From Thermomicrobiales bacterium (GTDB taxonomy: Bacteria > Chloroflexota > Chloroflexia > Thermomicrobiales > CFX8), in the NCBI GenBank assembly GCA_023954495.1, contig JAMLIA010000014.1, forward strand, positions 1 through 57,256: a DNA stretch of 57,256 nucleotides. The letters run 5' to 3'. How positions within the stretch are numbered: position 1 is the stretch's first letter; each line of letters opens with the position of its first letter. Below are positions 8,047 through 17,055 of the stretch, piece by piece. Under the pieces are notes generated by a model that saw only the letters and a program-made list of their open reading frames with translations, ran no database searches and had not been told where the DNA came from. Position numbers and translations under genes: made by a program.

Positions 8047-10164
8047 ATGCGAAACCTGCTGGGTCGCTTGCTGCAACGCTCGTCGTCTGACCTCGAACGC
8101 ATCGCTGCGGCGTGGGCGGTTGAGCTGAGTGGTCATGAGCGTCACGCCGATGTCTCATTCCTCTACCGCACGATGACTGACATCTGGGCCTTCCGGGATG
8201 TCTGGGAGCGCGTCTCGCCGGTCGGCAAGCGGTTGTTGCAGGTGCTTGATGTCCACGATGGCGCAGCCTGTCCGCCGGATGAGCTGGCGCGCGAGGCGGG
8301 CATCGAGCGCGAGGCGGCGGCGCGTGAGCTGACGGTGCTCTACGACTGTGGACTGATCGCCGCCGAAGAGGCTTCCACCGACGCCGCGCGGGGAGAGCGA
8401 CCGGTCTTCCTGCCGCGTGAGACGGGCCTGATGATCGAGCGGATTGAGGCCGAGCAGGCTACCGATACGCGCTGGGATGCACCGCTCGATCAGTTGCTGG
8501 CGACCGTGCCCTACCCCGAGCTGGAGGAAGCGGCGACAGCCTGGGGGGCGCGCGTGATCCCCGCCATGCACGCGCGCGGCGAGCTGGTCGGGCTGTTGCA
8601 AGCGCAGCTGTCGCGGCCGGAGCGGGTCAGTCGTCAGATTTCCACGCTGTCGCAACCGGCCCGCAACATCTGGGCGCGGCTCAAGACGGCCGGCGGCACC
8701 GTGCCGCTGGATGAGCTGCTGGCCCCGGCGGACGTGCCGCTGCAGACACGGCGGCGCATCCTCCGTGAGTTGGCGGCGTCGTTGCTGGTCTGGCACAGCT
8801 ACGCGTCAGATGGGAGCCGGTTGGCGGTCGTGCCGTCAGCTATCCTCAATCCACCGCCGGTGGAACAGGAGCCGCCGCCCGATCTGCTCGTAGTCGACGA
8901 TGGCGATGTCGTCGAGCCGGAGTGGCTCTTTCCGTACGCGGCGACCTGGGATGTATTGACGATCCTGCGCGATGTTGCCAACGCCGCGCCGCGCTGGCGC
9001 GCGCTGGCTGACGGCGATCCTGCTATTCTGCGCCGCTTTCGTCGGCGGCTCTGGTGGGCGGATCGCGAGACGCACGACCTGCCGACTGGCTACGTCCCGT
9101 TCATCGTCCGTACTGCCGCGCTGGCCGGCATTGTCCGCGAAGATGATGGGCGCGCCGTCCTGGGTGAGGATGCTGGCGGCTGGCGGGAGCGCAGCTTTGC
9201 GGCAGCGAGCAAGCGGCTGGTTGCCGCCTGGTTGGTGGCAGAGGACTGGGTCGAGGGCCGCGAGCGCGTCGATGCCATGCTCTACGGTGCGTCGTGGCCC
9301 GCTTTCCGCGAGCGGCTCATTACTGCGCTCGGCGAGCTTGACGAAGGTCAGTGGTATGACCAGGAGCGCTTCATCGAGCGCCTGCTGAAAACGCACCCCG
9401 ACCTCCTGCGACAGGCATCGGTTGTTTCAGTCGGGTCGGTGCCGCGAGGCGGACGCGTCGATGGCGCGAACGCGATCCAGGACCGTCGCGAGCAGATCCT
9501 GACCCTCGTGACTGGCACGACCCTGGAAACTGCCTGTGTCTGGCTCGGCATCATTGAGCGTTCGACGATCCTGCAGGACCGTCGCGCTGTCCTGCGGCTG
9601 ACTCCGTTTGGGCGCTGGGTCGCCGGGAAGCGGGTTGAGCCGTCGGCACCGTCGATCGGCCCCGCGCCAATGGCGGTCGGTGCCAGTTTCCAGGTGCTGC
9701 TCTATCGTCCCACGCCGCGCCGCGTCTGGTCCCTCTCGGCGATAGCTGAATTGCAGTCGCTTGATCGCATCTCGACCTGGGGACTGACCGCCGAGGCGTT
9801 CACCGGAGCGCTCGCCGGTGGGCTGGTGCTGGCGCAGGTCGTCGCCTACCTGGAGCGCCAGAGCGGTGCGCCGCTGCCACAGAACGTCGGATTCACCCTG
9901 GCCGAGTGGGATCGCGGCTATCGGCGTATCTGGCTACGGCGTGCGGTGCTGCTGGTGTCGGAGGAGGGCGAAGAGGGCGAGCCGGTCGTCGCGGCGCTCA
10001 AGGAGGCCGGGCTGGAGCCGGAGCTGCTCGCAGATGGTCGCATTGCGTTGATCTATGACGAGCCGGACGCCGGCGAACGACTCTACGGCGCGGCAACCCG
10101 CGCCCTGCGCGAGCGCGGCTTCGCTCCGCTGGCCGATCCCAAGTCGGTGCCGCGAAAGCGCTAA
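8047..10164 (+). CDS. Helicase_C_3/XPB N-terminal-like winged-helix protein lacking a helicase motor
   Basis: 705 residues; the ATG has a strong ribosome site GAGGAGG 7 bases upstream. The C-terminal part (FQVLLYRPTPRRVWSL ... FTGALAGGLVLAQVVAYLERQ ... LPQNVGFTLAEWDRGY) resembles the helicase-associated XPB/Ssl2 N-terminal-like domain (PF13625 type) of actinobacterial and Chloroflexota proteins. N-terminal segments look like winged-helix repeats (GKRLLQVLDVHDGAACPPDELAREAG). No Walker A, DEAH or helicase motif VI is present, so it is a stand-alone accessory protein. The acidic EEGEEGEP block near residue 638 is a linker. DNA binding is inferred from the fold. It stands alone on the plus strand. 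Confidence 0.65.
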   Translation: MRNLLGRLLQRSSSDLERIAAAWAVELSGHERHADVSFLYRTMTDIWAFRDVWERVSPVGKRLLQVLDVHDGAACPPDELAREAGIEREAAARELTVLYDCGLIAAEEASTDAARGERPVFLPRETGLMIERIEAEQATDTRWDAPLDQLLATVPYPELEEAATAWGARVIPAMHARGELVGLLQAQLSRPERVSRQISTLSQPARNIWARLKTAGGTVPLDELLAPADVPLQTRRRILRELAASLLVWHSYASDGSRLAVVPSAILNPPPVEQEPPPDLLVVDDGDVVEPEWLFPYAATWDVLTILRDVANAAPRWRALADGDPAILRRFRRRLWWADRETHDLPTGYVPFIVRTAALAGIVREDDGRAVLGEDAGGWRERSFAAASKRLVAAWLVAEDWVEGRERVDAMLYGASWPAFRERLITALGELDEGQWYDQERFIERLLKTHPDLLRQASVVSVGSVPRGGRVDGANAIQDRREQILTLVTGTTLETACVWLGIIERSTILQDRRAVLRLTPFGRWVAGKRVEPSAPSIGPAPMAVGASFQVLLYRPTPRRVWSLSAIAELQSLDRISTWGLTAEAFTGALAGGLVLAQVVAYLERQSGAPLPQNVGFTLAEWDRGYRRIWLRRAVLLVSEEGEEGEPVVAALKEAGLEPELLADGRIALIYDEPDAGERLYGAATRALRERGFAPLADPKSVPRKR

Positions 10165-10213
10165 CGCGGACCCAAGTCGAGCGACTCTTCCGTCATCCAC
10201 CTGTGAACTTCCC

Positions 10214-10242
10214 TTGACTCCCCATGCTCGCTGAATTACCCT
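10214..10242 (+). promoter_or_regulatory. Candidate promoter upstream of the DUF3386 gene
   Basis: TTGACT at 10214-10219 and TACCCT at 10237-10242 lie 17 bases apart, a good sigma70-like arrangement, about 75 bases before the gene. An imperfect palindrome (TATCC-GATCA-GGATA, 10243-10259) sits around the expected transcription start and could be an operator. Confidence 0.45.
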
Positions 10243-10316
10243 ATATCCGATCAGGATAGTCGGGATTATGCCGTGCCTCCCAATGATGGTGAAGAGCGCT
10301 CGGCATCAATACAGGA

Positions 10317-11081
10317 ATGAGGGTGACGGTGGGCACGTCTGAAGCAGGAGTCCAGAACTCCGAACGCGCACATGAGCTGATGAGGCAGGCGCACGACTCG
10401 GGCTATCGATTCCCGGAGGGGTTCAACGGCTTCCGCGCGAAGCTGTCGTATCAGATCGGCATGACGGAGGCCGAGGCTGATCTGATTGTGCGGGGTCCGC
10501 ACATGATCGAGATCACCGCACCGGACGGCGTGGAAGTCAACCCGTGGGTTCGGCGCGAACTGATGTCGATGGCCGGACACCGCTGGCATCTCCCGTACGA
10601 GGAAGCCGACGGGAAGCACGTCCTGACGCTCGATCCGGATGGCGACGAGGACCCGCTCGGTCAGCGCATCGGTGTGCGCAACGACTCGTACGACTCCTCG
10701 TATCGTGTGGCCAACGGGCGCGTCGCGCAGGTCAATCGCAAGGTCGGGCCGATGCGCTTCTCGATCTGGATTCAGGGGCGAGTCGACACCGGCGATGGTC
10801 GCGAGCTGCCGAACTACTTCACGGTCAGCTACTGGGATGCCAAGTCCGGCAAGTTCCAGCGCAGCGACATCTACACCGATCGCTATGCGGATGTCGATGG
10901 CGTCTGGCTGCCATTCGAGCGCCGCATTGTCACGGCGGACGATGACGGCATGCGATCCCAGCGGCTCGCGCTGACCGATCACCAGTTGCTGACTGCTGAA
11001 GAGGCCGGAGCGGACGCGGAAGCGCCGTATCACCACGTCCATCAGGAGTCGGAAGCGGCGTCACAGCCCGGCGACGAGTAA
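10317..11081 (+). CDS. DUF3386 family protein
   Basis: 254 residues from the ATG at 10317. That ATG has AGGA directly abutting it, so the GTG at 10329, which has GAGG six bases upstream, may be the real start. The N-terminus AHELMRQAHDSGYRFPEGFNGFRAKLSYQ and the later VSYWDAKSGKFQRSDIYTD segment match the DUF3386 pattern, best known from cyanobacteria and plants, whose role is unknown. There is no signal peptide; the protein looks like a soluble beta-rich domain with an acidic C-terminal tail. Neighbours give no functional hint. Confidence 0.65.
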   Translation: MRVTVGTSEAGVQNSERAHELMRQAHDSGYRFPEGFNGFRAKLSYQIGMTEAEADLIVRGPHMIEITAPDGVEVNPWVRRELMSMAGHRWHLPYEEADGKHVLTLDPDGDEDPLGQRIGVRNDSYDSSYRVANGRVAQVNRKVGPMRFSIWIQGRVDTGDGRELPNYFTVSYWDAKSGKFQRSDIYTDRYADVDGVWLPFERRIVTADDDGMRSQRLALTDHQLLTAEEAGADAEAPYHHVHQESEAASQPGDE

Positions 11082-11137
11082 GTGAGACGGCGGCCGACAT
11101 GAGCCGACCGCCGCACGTGTGGAACAGCACCATGTTC

Positions 11138-11167
11138 GCAGGATGGCCGCTGCAACGGTCATCCTGC
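11138..11167 (+). other. Hairpin in the leader region of the hemin-uptake operon
   Basis: GCAGGATGGCCG (11138-11149) pairs with CGGTCATCCTGC (11156-11167) around a 6-base loop; the only non-Watson-Crick pair is G-U. A second, weaker hairpin (CGGCGGCCG / CGACCGCCG, 11088-11113) lies just after the DUF3386 stop. They may terminate that gene or form a leader structure before the operon at 11290. Neither has a clear T-tract. Confidence 0.4.
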
Positions 11168-11289
11168 TTAGCCACCAGCCGCCTCCGCGATGAAACGGAC
11201 GACGGCCATCGGCGTGATGCTGCGGTTCGAGTGTAGCACCCAATGCGGGAACCTCGGATCGGGCATTGTGCCGTCGAAAGGATGAGCAG

Positions 11290-12423
11290 ATGCTCGCGCG
11301 TCCCCTCCGGTTGATGCGCTCCCTCCTGGTATTGATCCTGATCGTCACGTTCGTCGCCGCCTGCGGTGGGGACGACGACGACAGCACTGCTGCCGCGACA
11401 GCGACGTCGCCGGCAGCTGCCGAGGCGACGTCGGCTCCGACCGAGCCGCCGGCCGAGCCGACCGAGACCGCCACGCCAGAGCCGCCTGAAGCGACGGCAA
11501 CAACGCCACCTGCCTCGCCAACAACCGCGCCGACGGCGACAGTCGAGCCGACAGTTGAGCCGACTGCCGCATCGGGCCAGTCGCTGCCGGTGACGGTTAC
11601 TGATGCCGACGGCGTCGAAGTGACCGTGACCGACACCAGCCGGATTGTTGTTCTGTCCGGTGACGTGGCTGAGATCGTCTGGGCAGTTGGCCTGGGTGAT
11701 TCGGTCGTCGGCACCGACATCAGCGCGACCTATCCGGAAGGGGCCGCTGCGCTGCAGAACATCGGCTACCAGCGCACACTGGCCGCCGAGGGTATTCTCT
11801 CGCTCGATCCAACGCTGATCATCGGTGGCGCGGCTGCCGGACCGCCCGAGGTCATCGAGCAGTTGCGCGCGACCGGTGTGCCGGTCGTGATCATCGCTGA
11901 CGCGACTGGCCTGGACGGTGTCGGCTCCCGCATCCGCTCGGTTGCCGAGGCGCTGGGTGTTGCGCCGGTCGGCGACGAGCTGGCGACGACCGTTGACGGT
12001 GAGATCGCGGACGCGCTGGCGCTGGCTGAGACGGCCGAGAGCGAGCCAACCGTCCTGTTCCTCTATGTGCGCGGCACATCGACGCAGATGATCGGTGGCA
12101 TCGGCACGACCGCTGACATCCTCATCGACGCCGCCGGTGGTATCGACGCCGGGTCGGCAGCCAACATCCAGGGCTATCAGCCACTCACCGCCGAATCGCT
12201 GGTGACGGCGAACCCCGATGTTCTCCTGCTCCTGACGGCCGGTCTGGAGTCGATCGGCGGCGTTGATGGCCTGATGCAGATCCCGGGCGTCGCCGAGACG
12301 CCAGCCGGTCAGAACGGCAACGTGCTCGACTTCGACGATCTCTACCTGCTGAGCATGGGCCCGCGCACCGGCCAGGTGCTGCACGACCTGATCCTCGGGC
12401 TGCATCCGGAGCTGGGGCAGTAG
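11290..12423 (+). CDS. hmuT: Hemin ABC transporter substrate-binding lipoprotein
   Basis: 377 residues from the ATG at 11290, which has AAAGGA eight bases upstream. A signal peptide ends in the lipobox VAAC (Cys near residue 20), followed by a long Thr/Pro/Glu-rich linker (to about residue 95) holding the binding domain off the membrane. The domain has the class III periplasmic-binding pattern with IGYQRTLAAEGILSLDPTLI and GPPEVIEQLRATGVPVVII, very like HmuT hemin-binding proteins. Permease and ATPase genes follow with 4- and 3-base gaps, forming a hemin importer. Cobalamin or siderophore as substrate is less likely but not excluded. Confidence 0.82.
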   Translation: MLARPLRLMRSLLVLILIVTFVAACGGDDDDSTAAATATSPAAAEATSAPTEPPAEPTETATPEPPEATATTPPASPTTAPTATVEPTVEPTAASGQSLPVTVTDADGVEVTVTDTSRIVVLSGDVAEIVWAVGLGDSVVGTDISATYPEGAAALQNIGYQRTLAAEGILSLDPTLIIGGAAAGPPEVIEQLRATGVPVVIIADATGLDGVGSRIRSVAEALGVAPVGDELATTVDGEIADALALAETAESEPTVLFLYVRGTSTQMIGGIGTTADILIDAAGGIDAGSAANIQGYQPLTAESLVTANPDVLLLLTAGLESIGGVDGLMQIPGVAETPAGQNGNVLDFDDLYLLSMGPRTGQVLHDLILGLHPELGQ

Positions 12424-12427
12424 GGTC

Positions 12428-13549
12428 ATGGTGGCAGGCACACACCAGCCCGCATCATCCACGAAAACGCCCGAACGGGCCGGCGATACCATCGTCGGCC
12501 CGCCGGCCAGCGCCCGTATGGCTGGTCGGCGAGCCATCGTGCTGGTCGGCAGCAGTGTCGCGCTATTGGTCGCCTTCCTGCTGAACGTCGGCGTCGGAGC
12601 GGTGTCGATCAGCCCGATTCAGGTCGTCGGTATCCTGCTGTCGCACGCCGGTATTCAGACGGACATCGCCTTCACTCAGCAGCAGGACGCGGTGCTCTGG
12701 GCGATTCGCCTGCCGCGAGTCACTCTGGGCCTGATGGTCGGTGGTGGGCTGGCGATCTCCGGTGCGGCGTTGCAGGGTGTCTTCCGCAACCCGCTCGCCG
12801 AGCCGGGACTCGTCGGCGTCACCAGCGGCGCGGCGGTCGGCGCGATCGGGATGATCCTGCTGGGTATCTCGCCGTTCGGACTGCTGACAATCCCGATGGC
12901 TGCGTTCGTTGGTGGGGCGATCGCCACTGGCGTCGTCTATCTGTTGGCGCGGCAGGGCGGCCGGACCGAGGTCGTTACGCTGATCCTGACCGGCATCGCC
13001 ATCAACGCGATCGCTGGTGCGGCAACCGGTTACCTCACCTTCCTGGCATCTGATCAGCAGTTGCGCTCGATCGTGTTCTGGTCGCTCGGCAGCCTCGGTG
13101 GCTCGACCTGGCCGGCGGTGCGCAGCATCGCGCCGTTCTTCATCATCGGTGTCCTGCTCATGCTGCGCCTGTCGGCCTCGCTGAACGTCCTCGTCCTCGG
13201 CGAGAGCGAGGCGCGTCATCTGGGCGTGAACACCGAGCGGGTTCGCATCGGGGTGATCGCGATCGCGGCGATGCTCTCGGGCGCGTCGGTCGCTGTTGCC
13301 GGCATCGTCGGCTTCATCGGGCTGGTGGTGCCGCATCTCATCCGCCTGATCGCCGGGCCGGACCATCGGCTGCTTGTACCGGTCTCCGCGATCGGTGGCG
13401 CGGCGCTGCTGATGATGGCCGATCTAGTCGCGCGCACGATCGTCATCCCGACCGAGCTGCCACTCGGCGTCGTGACGGCGACGATCGGCGGGCCGTTCTT
13501 CCTCTGGCTGTTGCACCGCACGCGGCGGGCGCAAGGTGGATGGGGGTAA
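12428..13549 (+). CDS. hmuU: Hemin ABC transporter permease (FecCD family)
   Basis: 373 residues. The frame has about 30 polar residues before MAGRRAIVLVGSSV, so the ATG 90 bases further in is an alternative start. The membrane core shows FecCD hallmarks: RLPRVTLGLMVGGGLAISGAALQGVFRNPLAEPGLVGV, and near the end VAGIVGFIGLVVPHLIRLIAGPDHR, which contacts the ATPase. About ten membrane segments are expected. It is the membrane channel of the importer encoded by its neighbours and follows the binding protein by 4 bases. Confidence 0.88.
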   Translation: MVAGTHQPASSTKTPERAGDTIVGPPASARMAGRRAIVLVGSSVALLVAFLLNVGVGAVSISPIQVVGILLSHAGIQTDIAFTQQQDAVLWAIRLPRVTLGLMVGGGLAISGAALQGVFRNPLAEPGLVGVTSGAAVGAIGMILLGISPFGLLTIPMAAFVGGAIATGVVYLLARQGGRTEVVTLILTGIAINAIAGAATGYLTFLASDQQLRSIVFWSLGSLGGSTWPAVRSIAPFFIIGVLLMLRLSASLNVLVLGESEARHLGVNTERVRIGVIAIAAMLSGASVAVAGIVGFIGLVVPHLIRLIAGPDHRLLVPVSAIGGAALLMMADLVARTIVIPTELPLGVVTATIGGPFFLWLLHRTRRAQGGWG

Positions 13550-13552
13550 GCA

Positions 13553-14407
13553 ATGCTGGATGAGAGCGTATCGGCAAACACCGCCGTGCTGAGCTGCGAG
13601 CACCTGTCCTACGCCATCCACGATCAGGTACTGGTGGACGATGTGCAGCTTGGCGTGTCGCCGGGTGAGGTCGTCGCGCTGGCCGGGCCGAACGGAGCCG
13701 GTAAGTCGACACTCCTGCGGCTGCTGGCCGGCGATCTCGCGCCGACGTCTGGCGTCGTCAGTCTCGGCGACGAACCGCTGCGCAACATGAGAATGCGCGA
13801 TCTGGCGCTGCGTCGCGCCGTGATGCCGCAGCAGCACGTCCTGCAATTCGCCTTCACCGCCTGGGATGTCGTCATGATGGGCCGCTCGCCGCACGGCACT
13901 CGCTCGGAGCCGCCCGGCGGCAGTGCAGACGTCGAGATCGTCGTCAACGCGATGCGCCGTACCGAGACGGACTATCTGGCGGAGCGGACCTATCCCAGCC
14001 TGTCGGGCGGCGAACAGGGCCGCGTCACGCTGGCGCGGGTGCTGGCGCAGGCCACGCCGATCCTGCTGCTTGATGAGCCGACGGCGGCACTCGATATCCG
14101 CCACCAACACCTCGTCATGGAGGTCGCGCGCGAGCTGGCCAACAAGGGTGCGGCGGTGCTGGCCGTGCTGCACGATCTGAATCTGGCCGCCGCCTATGCG
14201 GACCGGATCGCACTGCTGAATCACGGATGTGTCGCCGCCATTGGCTCGCCGTGGCATGTCCTGACCGCAGAGCGCCTGACTGAGGTCTTTGACTATCCGG
14301 TATCAGTGAGTTCGCACCCCACGCACGGCTGCCCGCTGGTGATAGCGTTGCCGGGCGATTCGGCACGGCAAAGAGACGTTGCGACACTGGCCGCGATGCG
14401 TGCCTAG
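13553..14407 (+). CDS. hmuV: Hemin ABC transporter ATP-binding protein
   Basis: 284 residues. Walker A is GPNGAGKST (about residues 46-54), the Q-loop region is VMPQQHVLQFAFTAWDVVMMGR, the signature is LSGGEQGRV and Walker B is ILLLDEPTAALD, with the switch His in VLHDLNLA. The QFAFTAWDVVMMGR region is characteristic of HmuV-type ATPases. It powers heme import with the two preceding genes. The stop overlaps the convergent permease gene by 4 bases. No heme oxygenase or Fur gene is nearby. Confidence 0.9.
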   Translation: MLDESVSANTAVLSCEHLSYAIHDQVLVDDVQLGVSPGEVVALAGPNGAGKSTLLRLLAGDLAPTSGVVSLGDEPLRNMRMRDLALRRAVMPQQHVLQFAFTAWDVVMMGRSPHGTRSEPPGGSADVEIVVNAMRRTETDYLAERTYPSLSGGEQGRVTLARVLAQATPILLLDEPTAALDIRHQHLVMEVARELANKGAAVLAVLHDLNLAAAYADRIALLNHGCVAAIGSPWHVLTAERLTEVFDYPVSVSSHPTHGCPLVIALPGDSARQRDVATLAAMRA

Positions 14408-15390
14408 ATCGATTTGGTGCGCGGGTCCAGATAGTCACGCAGGCCGTCGCCGATCAGGTTGAAGCCCAGCACGGTGATCGAGAGCGCGATACCGGGGAAG
14501 GTGATGTACCACCAGGCATCGCGGAAGAAGTTGCGACCGTCCGTGATCAGCCGCCCCCACTCGGGCGTCGGTGGTTGAGCGCCGAGTCCGATGAATGACA
14601 GCGACGAGGTCGCCAGAATCGCGTAGCCAATATCAAGCGTCATCTGAATGATTATCGGGCTGACCGAGTTGGGCATGATGTGCCGCACCAGCACGCGCCG
14701 ATCGGACGCACCGGACGCACGCGCCGCCTCGATGAAGTCGCGCGACCGGATCGTCAGCACCTGCGCGCGCACTAACCGCGCGTACCACGGCCAGTAGACC
14801 GCCGCGAGGGCGATGACCGCGTTGCGCAGGCTCGGGCCGAGAGACGCCGAGATGGCGATCGCCAGAATCAGCGCCGGGAAGGCGAGGAACATATCGGTGA
14901 AGCGCATCAGGATCTCGTCGACCATGCCGCCCGCATAGCCCGCAACCGCGCCGATGACTGTCCCGACGCTGACGGCGACAGCGAGGATGACGACGGCGAT
15001 GATGAGCGAGTACTTCGCGCCGGCGACGACGCGCGAGAAGACGTCGCGCCCGAGGTCGTCGGTCCCGAACCAGTGCCGCGCCGACGGCGGTTGAAACTTC
15101 TCCAGGATGCAGGAATTCGTCCCGCCGCACTTCGGCGCTGTCGGGTGATATTCCGGCCCGCGCGATTGCACCAGCGCCGTGCCGAAAATCGTCATCAGCA
15201 GGAACACGAGGATGATGACGGCCCCTGCGACGTTCAGCCATTTGCGACGGAAGAACAGCCGGTAGAACTTCTGCAGGCGCAACCGGAAGGTGGCTTCCTC
15301 CTGGAATGCCGCGCGCCGTTCGGCTGCTGACAATGGCTGCTTCGCGGGGTCGATGCTTCCGGGGCTGGACACCGAGTTGTCAATGCTCAT
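14404..15390 (-). CDS. Peptide/nickel-type ABC transporter permease (DppC-like)
   Basis: 328 residues. After a cytosolic N-terminus and a first membrane helix, the sequence has HWFGTDDLGRDVFSRVV, the DppC/OppC hallmark, then the EAARASGASDRRVLVRHIMPN coupling helix and SFIGLGAQPPTPEWG near the C-terminus. It is one of the two membrane subunits of an importer for peptides or similar solutes. Its ATG overlaps the stop of the DppB-like gene by 4 bases. No ATPase or solute-binding protein gene is adjacent, so these must be supplied from elsewhere. Confidence 0.9.
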   Translation of the reverse strand: MSIDNSVSSPGSIDPAKQPLSAAERRAAFQEEATFRLRLQKFYRLFFRRKWLNVAGAVIILVFLLMTIFGTALVQSRGPEYHPTAPKCGGTNSCILEKFQPPSARHWFGTDDLGRDVFSRVVAGAKYSLIIAVVILAVAVSVGTVIGAVAGYAGGMVDEILMRFTDMFLAFPALILAIAISASLGPSLRNAVIALAAVYWPWYARLVRAQVLTIRSRDFIEAARASGASDRRVLVRHIMPNSVSPIIIQMTLDIGYAILATSSLSFIGLGAQPPTPEWGRLITDGRNFFRDAWWYITFPGIALSITVLGFNLIGDGLRDYLDPRTKSI

Positions 15391-16397
15391 GAAAAATTGA
15401 TCCTCGGATCGATGACGACATACAGCACATCGACGACGAGATTCACGAGGACATACACCACCGCAATCAGTAGCGTCGTCCCCATGATCGCGTTGTAGTC
15501 GAACTGGTTTACGCCGGTCACAGCGTAGCGACCGAGCCCCGGCCAGGAGAAGACGATCTCCACCAGCACCGCGCCGCTGAGCAGGATGCCGATCTGAAGA
15601 CCGACGACCGTCAGTGTCGGCAGCAGCGCGTTCTTCAGTGCGTGGCGAACGATAACGGCGCGTTCCGCCAGTCCCTTCGCCCGGGCTGTGCGGATGTAGT
15701 CCTGCCCCAGGATCTCCAGCATGCCGCCACGGACCATGCGCGTCACGACCGCAAGCGATCCATAACCCAGGACAACAGCCGGCAGGAACAGGTGCTTGGC
15801 CGCCAGCCAGAAGAGGTGCAGATCGCCGTGCAGCAGCGCATCGACGGTGTAGAAGCTGGTGATCTGGCCGGGCGGGTCGACTCCAATTGGCAGCCGTTGA
15901 CCGTCCGGTAGCCAGCCGAGCTTGCTGAAGAACAGGAACTGGAGCATCAGCGCCAACCAGAACGACGGCATCGCCAGACCGCTGATCGAGACGAGCCGAC
16001 CGATGTTGTCAATGATGCTGTTTGGCCGGACTGCAGAGAGAACGCCAAGTGGCAGCCCGACGATTAGCGACAGGACGAACGCGGCGAACGCCAGCTCGGC
16101 GGTGGCCGGCAGGTACTGGCGCAGGTCGTCGGTGACCGGGCGGCGCGTGCTGGTGGAGTCGCCGAGATCAAGCGTCAGGATTCCGCGCATGTAGCGTACG
16201 TACTGCTCGGGGAGCGGGTCGTCGAACCCGTACTGCTTGCGGATCTTCGCGACCGATTCGGCGCTGGAGCGCGGCCCGGCGACGAGTCGCGCCGGGTCGC
16301 CGGGAATGACCCGTGACAGCCCGAACGTAATGAGCGACAGCCCAAACAGAACGAACACGAGAAATATGAGACGGCGAACGATGAGTCGGAGTACCAA
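15387..16397 (-). CDS. Peptide/nickel-type ABC transporter permease (DppB-like), TTG start
   Basis: 336 residues. The start is a TTG at 16397 with GAGGAG nine bases upstream and no nearby in-frame ATG or GTG. The N-terminus RRLIFLVFVLFGLSLITFGLSRVIPGDPA is typical of DppB/OppB, and the coupling loop DYIRTARAKGLAERAVIVRHALKNALLP and the ending VVIDPRINFS fit the family. Six membrane helices are expected. It forms the heterodimeric channel with the overlapping DppC-like gene. Confidence 0.9.
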   Translation of the reverse strand: MVLRLIVRRLIFLVFVLFGLSLITFGLSRVIPGDPARLVAGPRSSAESVAKIRKQYGFDDPLPEQYVRYMRGILTLDLGDSTSTRRPVTDDLRQYLPATAELAFAAFVLSLIVGLPLGVLSAVRPNSIIDNIGRLVSISGLAMPSFWLALMLQFLFFSKLGWLPDGQRLPIGVDPPGQITSFYTVDALLHGDLHLFWLAAKHLFLPAVVLGYGSLAVVTRMVRGGMLEILGQDYIRTARAKGLAERAVIVRHALKNALLPTLTVVGLQIGILLSGAVLVEIVFSWPGLGRYAVTGVNQFDYNAIMGTTLLIAVVYVLVNLVVDVLYVVIDPRINFS

Positions 16398-16530
16398 CTT
16401 GGCAGACTCCTCGCCATACGAGAGGCTCGCGTTGGAGCAATCGCTCCCCCGCAGGCTCCTGAATATTGGGATGGTTCGTTCTAACAGGTACGCGAAACGA
16501 GGTCAAGAGTCTACGACATCTGAGGAGGAG

Positions 16531-16562
16531 CCACCCGACGCATTGCGATTCGCGTCGGGTGG
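16531..16562 (-). terminator. Hairpin after the RidA-like gene (probable terminator)
   Basis: A perfect 11-bp inverted repeat (CCACCCGACGC / GCGTCGGGTGG) with a 10-base loop lies 18 bases past the stop of the minus-strand RidA-like gene. No T-tract follows, so it may act as a factor-dependent end or an mRNA stabiliser. The rest of the gap to 16397 shows no clear promoter. Confidence 0.5.
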
Positions 16563-16580
16563 TGCTGGAGTGATTACAGG

Positions 16581-16943
16581 CTAGTCGCCGGCGAGGGCGA
16601 TGCAGGCAAAGCCGCACTTTGCCTGAGTCGGCACACCGAAGCGTGCGGTGTGGCGGGCAGGCTTCCCGTTCGGAAAATGCTTCTTGTACTCCCGATTGAT
16701 CTCATCATAGTCGGCGGAGTTGGTAATCAGGAATGTGACCTGGATGACATGGTCCATCGTCGTGCCGGCTTCCTCCAGCACGGCCTTCATGTTGTCCAGC
16801 GCCGCGGCGGCCTCTTCGGTTGCCGTCCCGTGGATGCCGGCGGAGATACCCGACACGAACACCAGCCCGGCTGCCTTTGTCGCCCGTGAGAACGGACGCG
16901 CCTCATCCTCTGTCGGCTCGCCAAAGAATTCGATTCCGTGCAT
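16581..16943 (-). CDS. RidA/YjgF family protein with altered active site
   Basis: 120 residues, the usual Rid length. LVFVSGISAGIHGTATEEAAAAL and HVIQVTFLITNSADYDEINREYKKHF fit the family. The conserved substrate-binding Arg is present (PARHTARF), but the stretch matching E. coli RidA KIEIEAIA reads KCGFACIA, so the Glu used to position the catalytic water is missing. It may therefore not be an archetypal 2-aminoacrylate deaminase. The gene is divergent from the kinase-like gene and followed by a strong hairpin. Confidence 0.82.
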   Translation of the reverse strand: MHGIEFFGEPTEDEARPFSRATKAAGLVFVSGISAGIHGTATEEAAAALDNMKAVLEEAGTTMDHVIQVTFLITNSADYDEINREYKKHFPNGKPARHTARFGVPTQAKCGFACIALAGD

Positions 16944-17055
16944 CGAACACGACCCTTTCTTCCTGCGTTCGGTTGTGAGTAGTTGCCGCGCATCATGCCA
17001 GCCCGCTGGGGCGCAGGCAAGTCCGCAGCTAGAATCGCAGGCAGGTTGGAGCGAG

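Noticed and set aside
11220-11265. tRNA-like GGTTCGA stretch
   Set aside because: No acceptor stem or anticodon arm can be formed around it.
11082-11289. Cobalamin riboswitch ahead of the ABC importer
   Set aside because: Hairpins are present but no B12-box or conserved core was seen, and the binding protein resembles hemin-binding HmuT.
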